A DNA stretch of 64,000 nucleotides from Paenibacillus sp. YN15. GTDB taxonomy: Bacteria > Bacillota > Bacilli > Paenibacillales > NBRC-103111. The stretch spans positions 124,001 to 188,000 of the forward strand of contig NZ_QMFA01000004.1 in NCBI RefSeq assembly GCF_003285005.1, written 5' to 3'. Within the stretch, counting starts at the first letter, position 1. The number at the start of each line of letters is the position of its first letter. Position numbers and translations under genes: made by a program. Shown one piece after another: positions 61,631 to 64,000 of this stretch. Under the pieces are notes generated by a model. It had not been told where the DNA came from and did no database searches. It worked only from the letters and a program-made list of their open reading frames with translations.

Positions 61631-63091
61631 CTACAATATCGGCGACATCAGCCGGACAAAGGACTCTCTCATTTTGTGGTGGATCGGGCGTTTGTCGTAC
61701 ATCTCCCTGGTCAGCTCGATGCATTCCTGCAAATCCTCCATAAAGATGCCGTTCAGCCGTCGGCCCACCTCCGTATCATAAATAAAAGCGTTGACCTCGA
61801 AATTCAGCTTGAAGCTGCGGATGTCGAAATTGGCCGTGCCGACGGAGGAAACCTCGCTGTCCACAGTAATGGTTTTGGCATGGAGGAAGCCTTTGCCGTA
61901 CAGGAAGCACCGCACCCCATAAGGCAGCAGGTTGCCTAGATATGAATAGGTGGCCCAATAGACCATCCGGTGATCCGGAGTCCGGGGGATCATGATCCGC
62001 ACATCCACGCCGGACAAAGCCGCCAGCTGCAGGGCGTTGAGCAGACTTTCATCCGGGATCAAATAGGGCGTCTGAATCCAAATGCTGGTTTTGGCCTTGT
62101 TGATCATCTTGATGTACGCATTGCGGATATGCTCCATGGAATCGTTGGGCCCGGAGGAGACAATTTGAATGCCCACCTGGCTGTCCGGCAGAGCCGCAGG
62201 CAGATAACGGGTGTCGGGCACTACCTTATTGGCGGAGGAAAGATTCCAGTCCAGCATAAACTGGGAGTTCATCATCAGCACCGCACTGCCCCTGATTTTC
62301 AAATGGGTATCCCGCCAAAGACCGAATCTGGGGTCCAGCCCCAGATATTCATCCCCGACATTATAACCTCCTATGTACCCCACCGTACCGTCGATAATCG
62401 CCAGCTTCCGGTGGTTGCGGTAGTTTACCCGGATGTTCAAAAAAGGGAACCGGGACGGAAAGAACGCCACTGCCTGTCCCCCCGCCACCCGGAGGGGCTT
62501 GAAGAAGTCCGCGGTCATATGGGAGGAGCCGATATCGTCGTACAGAAACCGGACCTCCACCCCTTCCCTGGCCTTCTCCGCCAGAGCCTCCACCAGCCTT
62601 TTGCCCGTGCCGTCCATTTGTACAATATAATAGATAAGATGGATATGCTTCCTCGCATTCTTGATATCCTGGAACAGCGCCTCAAACTTGTCCATCCCGT
62701 TCGTGAAAATTTCCACCTGGTTTTCCTGGGTATACAGCGCCTTGCCGGCCTGCAGGTTGAGAATAATCATGTCCCGGTACTCTTCCGAAGCGGGATCGGG
62801 AAACAGAATGGTTTTGTCCTTCAGGTCCTCCAACTGGGAATTGACGACAGTACGGATCACCATCTGTTCCCGGGCGCCCAGCTTGTACAGCTTCCGCCTG
62901 CTTAGGTTTTGCCCGAACAGCATATACAGCACAAATCCCACCACTGGCAAAAACAACAAAATCATCAGCCAGGCCCAGGTTACCCCCACATTGCGCCGCT
63001 CCAAAAAAATAACGGTTATGGCAAGAAGCACATTAAGAATCGTGATAAAGCCGTATAAATGCTCCAATATATTCGCCGCCAACGCTTGCAC
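61631..63091 (-). CDS. cls: Cardiolipin synthase
   Basis: The 486-residue membrane enzyme has two N-terminal helices (about 10-60) and two HKD phospholipase-D motifs: 'NHRKLAIIDGTVGYIGGYNVGDEYLG' and 'LHAKTITVDSEVSSVGTANFDIRSF' regions. It ends 'REMYDKRPIHHKMRESFVRLMSPIL'. It condenses two phosphatidylglycerols to cardiolipin. The start is GTG at 63091 with a weak GGTGG site; a TATAAT box lies at 63139-63134. The 192 bases between it and the SLH gene show no feature. Confidence 0.95.
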   Translation of the reverse strand: MQALAANILEHLYGFITILNVLLAITVIFLERRNVGVTWAWLMILLFLPVVGFVLYMLFGQNLSRRKLYKLGAREQMVIRTVVNSQLEDLKDKTILFPDPASEEYRDMIILNLQAGKALYTQENQVEIFTNGMDKFEALFQDIKNARKHIHLIYYIVQMDGTGKRLVEALAEKAREGVEVRFLYDDIGSSHMTADFFKPLRVAGGQAVAFFPSRFPFLNIRVNYRNHRKLAIIDGTVGYIGGYNVGDEYLGLDPRFGLWRDTHLKIRGSAVLMMNSQFMLDWNLSSANKVVPDTRYLPAALPDSQVGIQIVSSGPNDSMEHIRNAYIKMINKAKTSIWIQTPYLIPDESLLNALQLAALSGVDVRIMIPRTPDHRMVYWATYSYLGNLLPYGVRCFLYGKGFLHAKTITVDSEVSSVGTANFDIRSFKLNFEVNAFIYDTEVGRRLNGIFMEDLQECIELTREMYDKRPIHHKMRESFVRLMSPIL

Positions 63092-63180
63092 GCATCCACC
63101 GTCCCTGCTGCTTGATGCAATCCTGATGTATTTATTATATCCGGTTACCGGCTCCGCACAAGTATCCCCGGGACAAACGC

Positions 63181-63208
63181 AAAAAACCGCAGGCGTGCTG
63201 CCCGCGGC
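63181..63208 (-). terminator. Intrinsic terminator of the sigma factor gene
   Basis: On the minus strand CCGCGGGC pairs with GCCTGCGG over AGCAC and is followed by six T. Confidence 0.85.
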
Positions 63209-63221
63209 TTCATGAAACGTA

Positions 63222-64000
63222 TTATAAAAAATCCTTCAGGCGTTTGCTGCGGCTGGGGTGGCGGAGCTTCCGGAGGGCCTTGGCCTCGATCTGCCTGATC
63301 CGCTCCCTGGTGACGCCGAATACCTGGCCCACTTCCTCCAGGGTCCGGGTTCTTCCGTCATCCAGACCGAAGCGCAGCCGGAGCACATTCTCCTCCCGCT
63401 CCGTCAGCGTATCCAGCACATCCTCCAGCTGCTCCTTCAACAGCTTGAAGGCGGCCGAATCCGCCGGAGCCAATGCATCCTTGTCTTCTATAAAATCTCC
63501 CAGGAGGGAGTCGTTTTCCTCGCCGATGGGGGTATCCAGCGATACCGGGTCCTGGCCGATTTTTTTGATCTCCTGGATTTTCTCCACGGTGACGCCCATT
63601 TCCTTGGCGATTTCCTCTTCCGTCGGCTCCCTGCCCAAATCCTGCAGCAGCTGGCGGGACACACGGACAAACTTGTTCAGCGTCTCCACCATATGCACAG
63701 GTATGCGGATGGTGCGGGCCTGGTCGGCTATTGCCCGGGTAATGGCTTGCCTGATCCACCATGTGGCATAAGTGCTGAATTTGAAGCCCATGGAATGGTC
63801 GAATTTATCCACAGCCTTAATCAGTCCCAGATTTCCTTCCTGGATCAAATCCAGGAACAGCATGCCGCGGCCGATATAACGGCGGGCGATGCTGACCACA
63901 AGACGCAGATTGGCTTCAGCCAACTGCTTCTTTGCTTCCTCGTCCCCTTGCTCAATCCGTTTGGCCAGCTCAATTTCCTGCTGGGTTTTCAAAAGCGGCA
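63222..64000 (-). CDS. rpoD: Primary sigma factor (SigA/RpoD), N-terminus off the window
   Basis: About 259 C-terminal residues are visible, starting upstream of '[14 protein letters not shown]' (end of region 1.2). Region 2 ('[38 protein letters not shown]', '[30 protein letters not shown]'), region 3 and region 4.2 ('[40 protein letters not shown]') are intact and nearly identical to Bacillus SigA. The frame continues past base 64000. In Bacillales it usually follows dnaG, which cannot be checked here. Confidence 0.96.
   Translation of the reverse strand, partial: PLLKTQQEIELAKRIEQGDEEAKKQLAEANLRLVVSIARRYIGRGMLFLDLIQEGNLGLIKAVDKFDHSMGFKFSTYATWWIRQAITRAIADQARTIRIPVHMVETLNKFVRVSRQLLQDLGREPTEEEIAKEMGVTVEKIQEIKKIGQDPVSLDTPIGEENDSLLGDFIEDKDALAPADSAAFKLLKEQLEDVLDTLTEREENVLRLRFGLDDGRTRTLEEVGQVFGVTRERIRQIEAKALRKLRHPSRSKRLKDFL

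Overview
The window looks like chromosomal DNA from a Paenibacillus-type Gram-positive (Paenibacillaceae). Pointers are GC-rich codon use combined with Bacillales-type proteins (manganese PpaC pyrophosphatase, SigA-like sigma factor, a 37-residue YjcZ-type protein), many S-layer-homology (SLH) anchors, Lpl-type sugar importers without their own ATPase, and paired AraC, GntR and LacI regulators. No rRNA, tRNA, CRISPR array, prophage or complete insertion sequence was seen.

Layout. 1-9.6 kb (minus strand): a foldase-like PPIase, a 1452-residue secreted beta-helix protein carrying cohesin, FIVAR and degenerate dockerin-like modules, a cohesin-SLH protein, then an importer (two permeases and a binding lipoprotein cut by the window edge, with a MITE-like element inside the operon). 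9.7-10.4 kb: an AT-rich islet with one secreted orphan. 10.5-13.6 kb: rhaA with a divergent AraC regulator and a CcpA-controlled LytTR protein. 13.6-15.8 kb: alpha-E protein and a Gfo/Idh/MocA oxidoreductase. 15.8-20.2 kb: two-component system facing a fused ABC transporter. 20.2-20.8 kb: a seven-copy 52-bp hairpin array abutting a structured-RNA-like segment. 20.8-30.9 kb: MarR/flavin reductase, a heterodimeric ABC exporter preceded by a divergent IF3 paralogue, AraC with GH105, a DUF6509-like protein, and a MarR/MFS pair. 31-38 kb: GH38, GntR-LacI-type regulator, PL22-like lyase and ppaC. 38.4-50.2 kb: a YesN-type regulator, second Lpl importer and an 1807-residue SLH-anchored glycoside hydrolase. 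50.8-57.7 kb: YjcZ peptide, GH43, and a HAD/GH38 pair with a LacI repressor whose operator occurs at both promoters. 58-64 kb: acyl-CoA ligase, small orphan, SLH protein, cardiolipin synthase and the 3' part of rpoD.

How they fit together (inference): surface-anchored enzymes cut plant-type or other complex polysaccharides; Lpl importers, presumably sharing an MsmX-like ATPase encoded elsewhere, bring in oligosaccharides; cytoplasmic GH105, PL22-like, GH43 and GH38 enzymes and RhaA finish the breakdown. Several promoters carry cre or cre-like CcpA sites. The most unusual points are the cohesin/dockerin-like pair next to an SLH anchor, the IF3 paralogue in an exporter operon, a GH38 protein without its nucleophile aspartate, a LacI repressor with a 12-residue repeat inserted near its C-terminus, and the hairpin satellite with the adjoining structured RNA.
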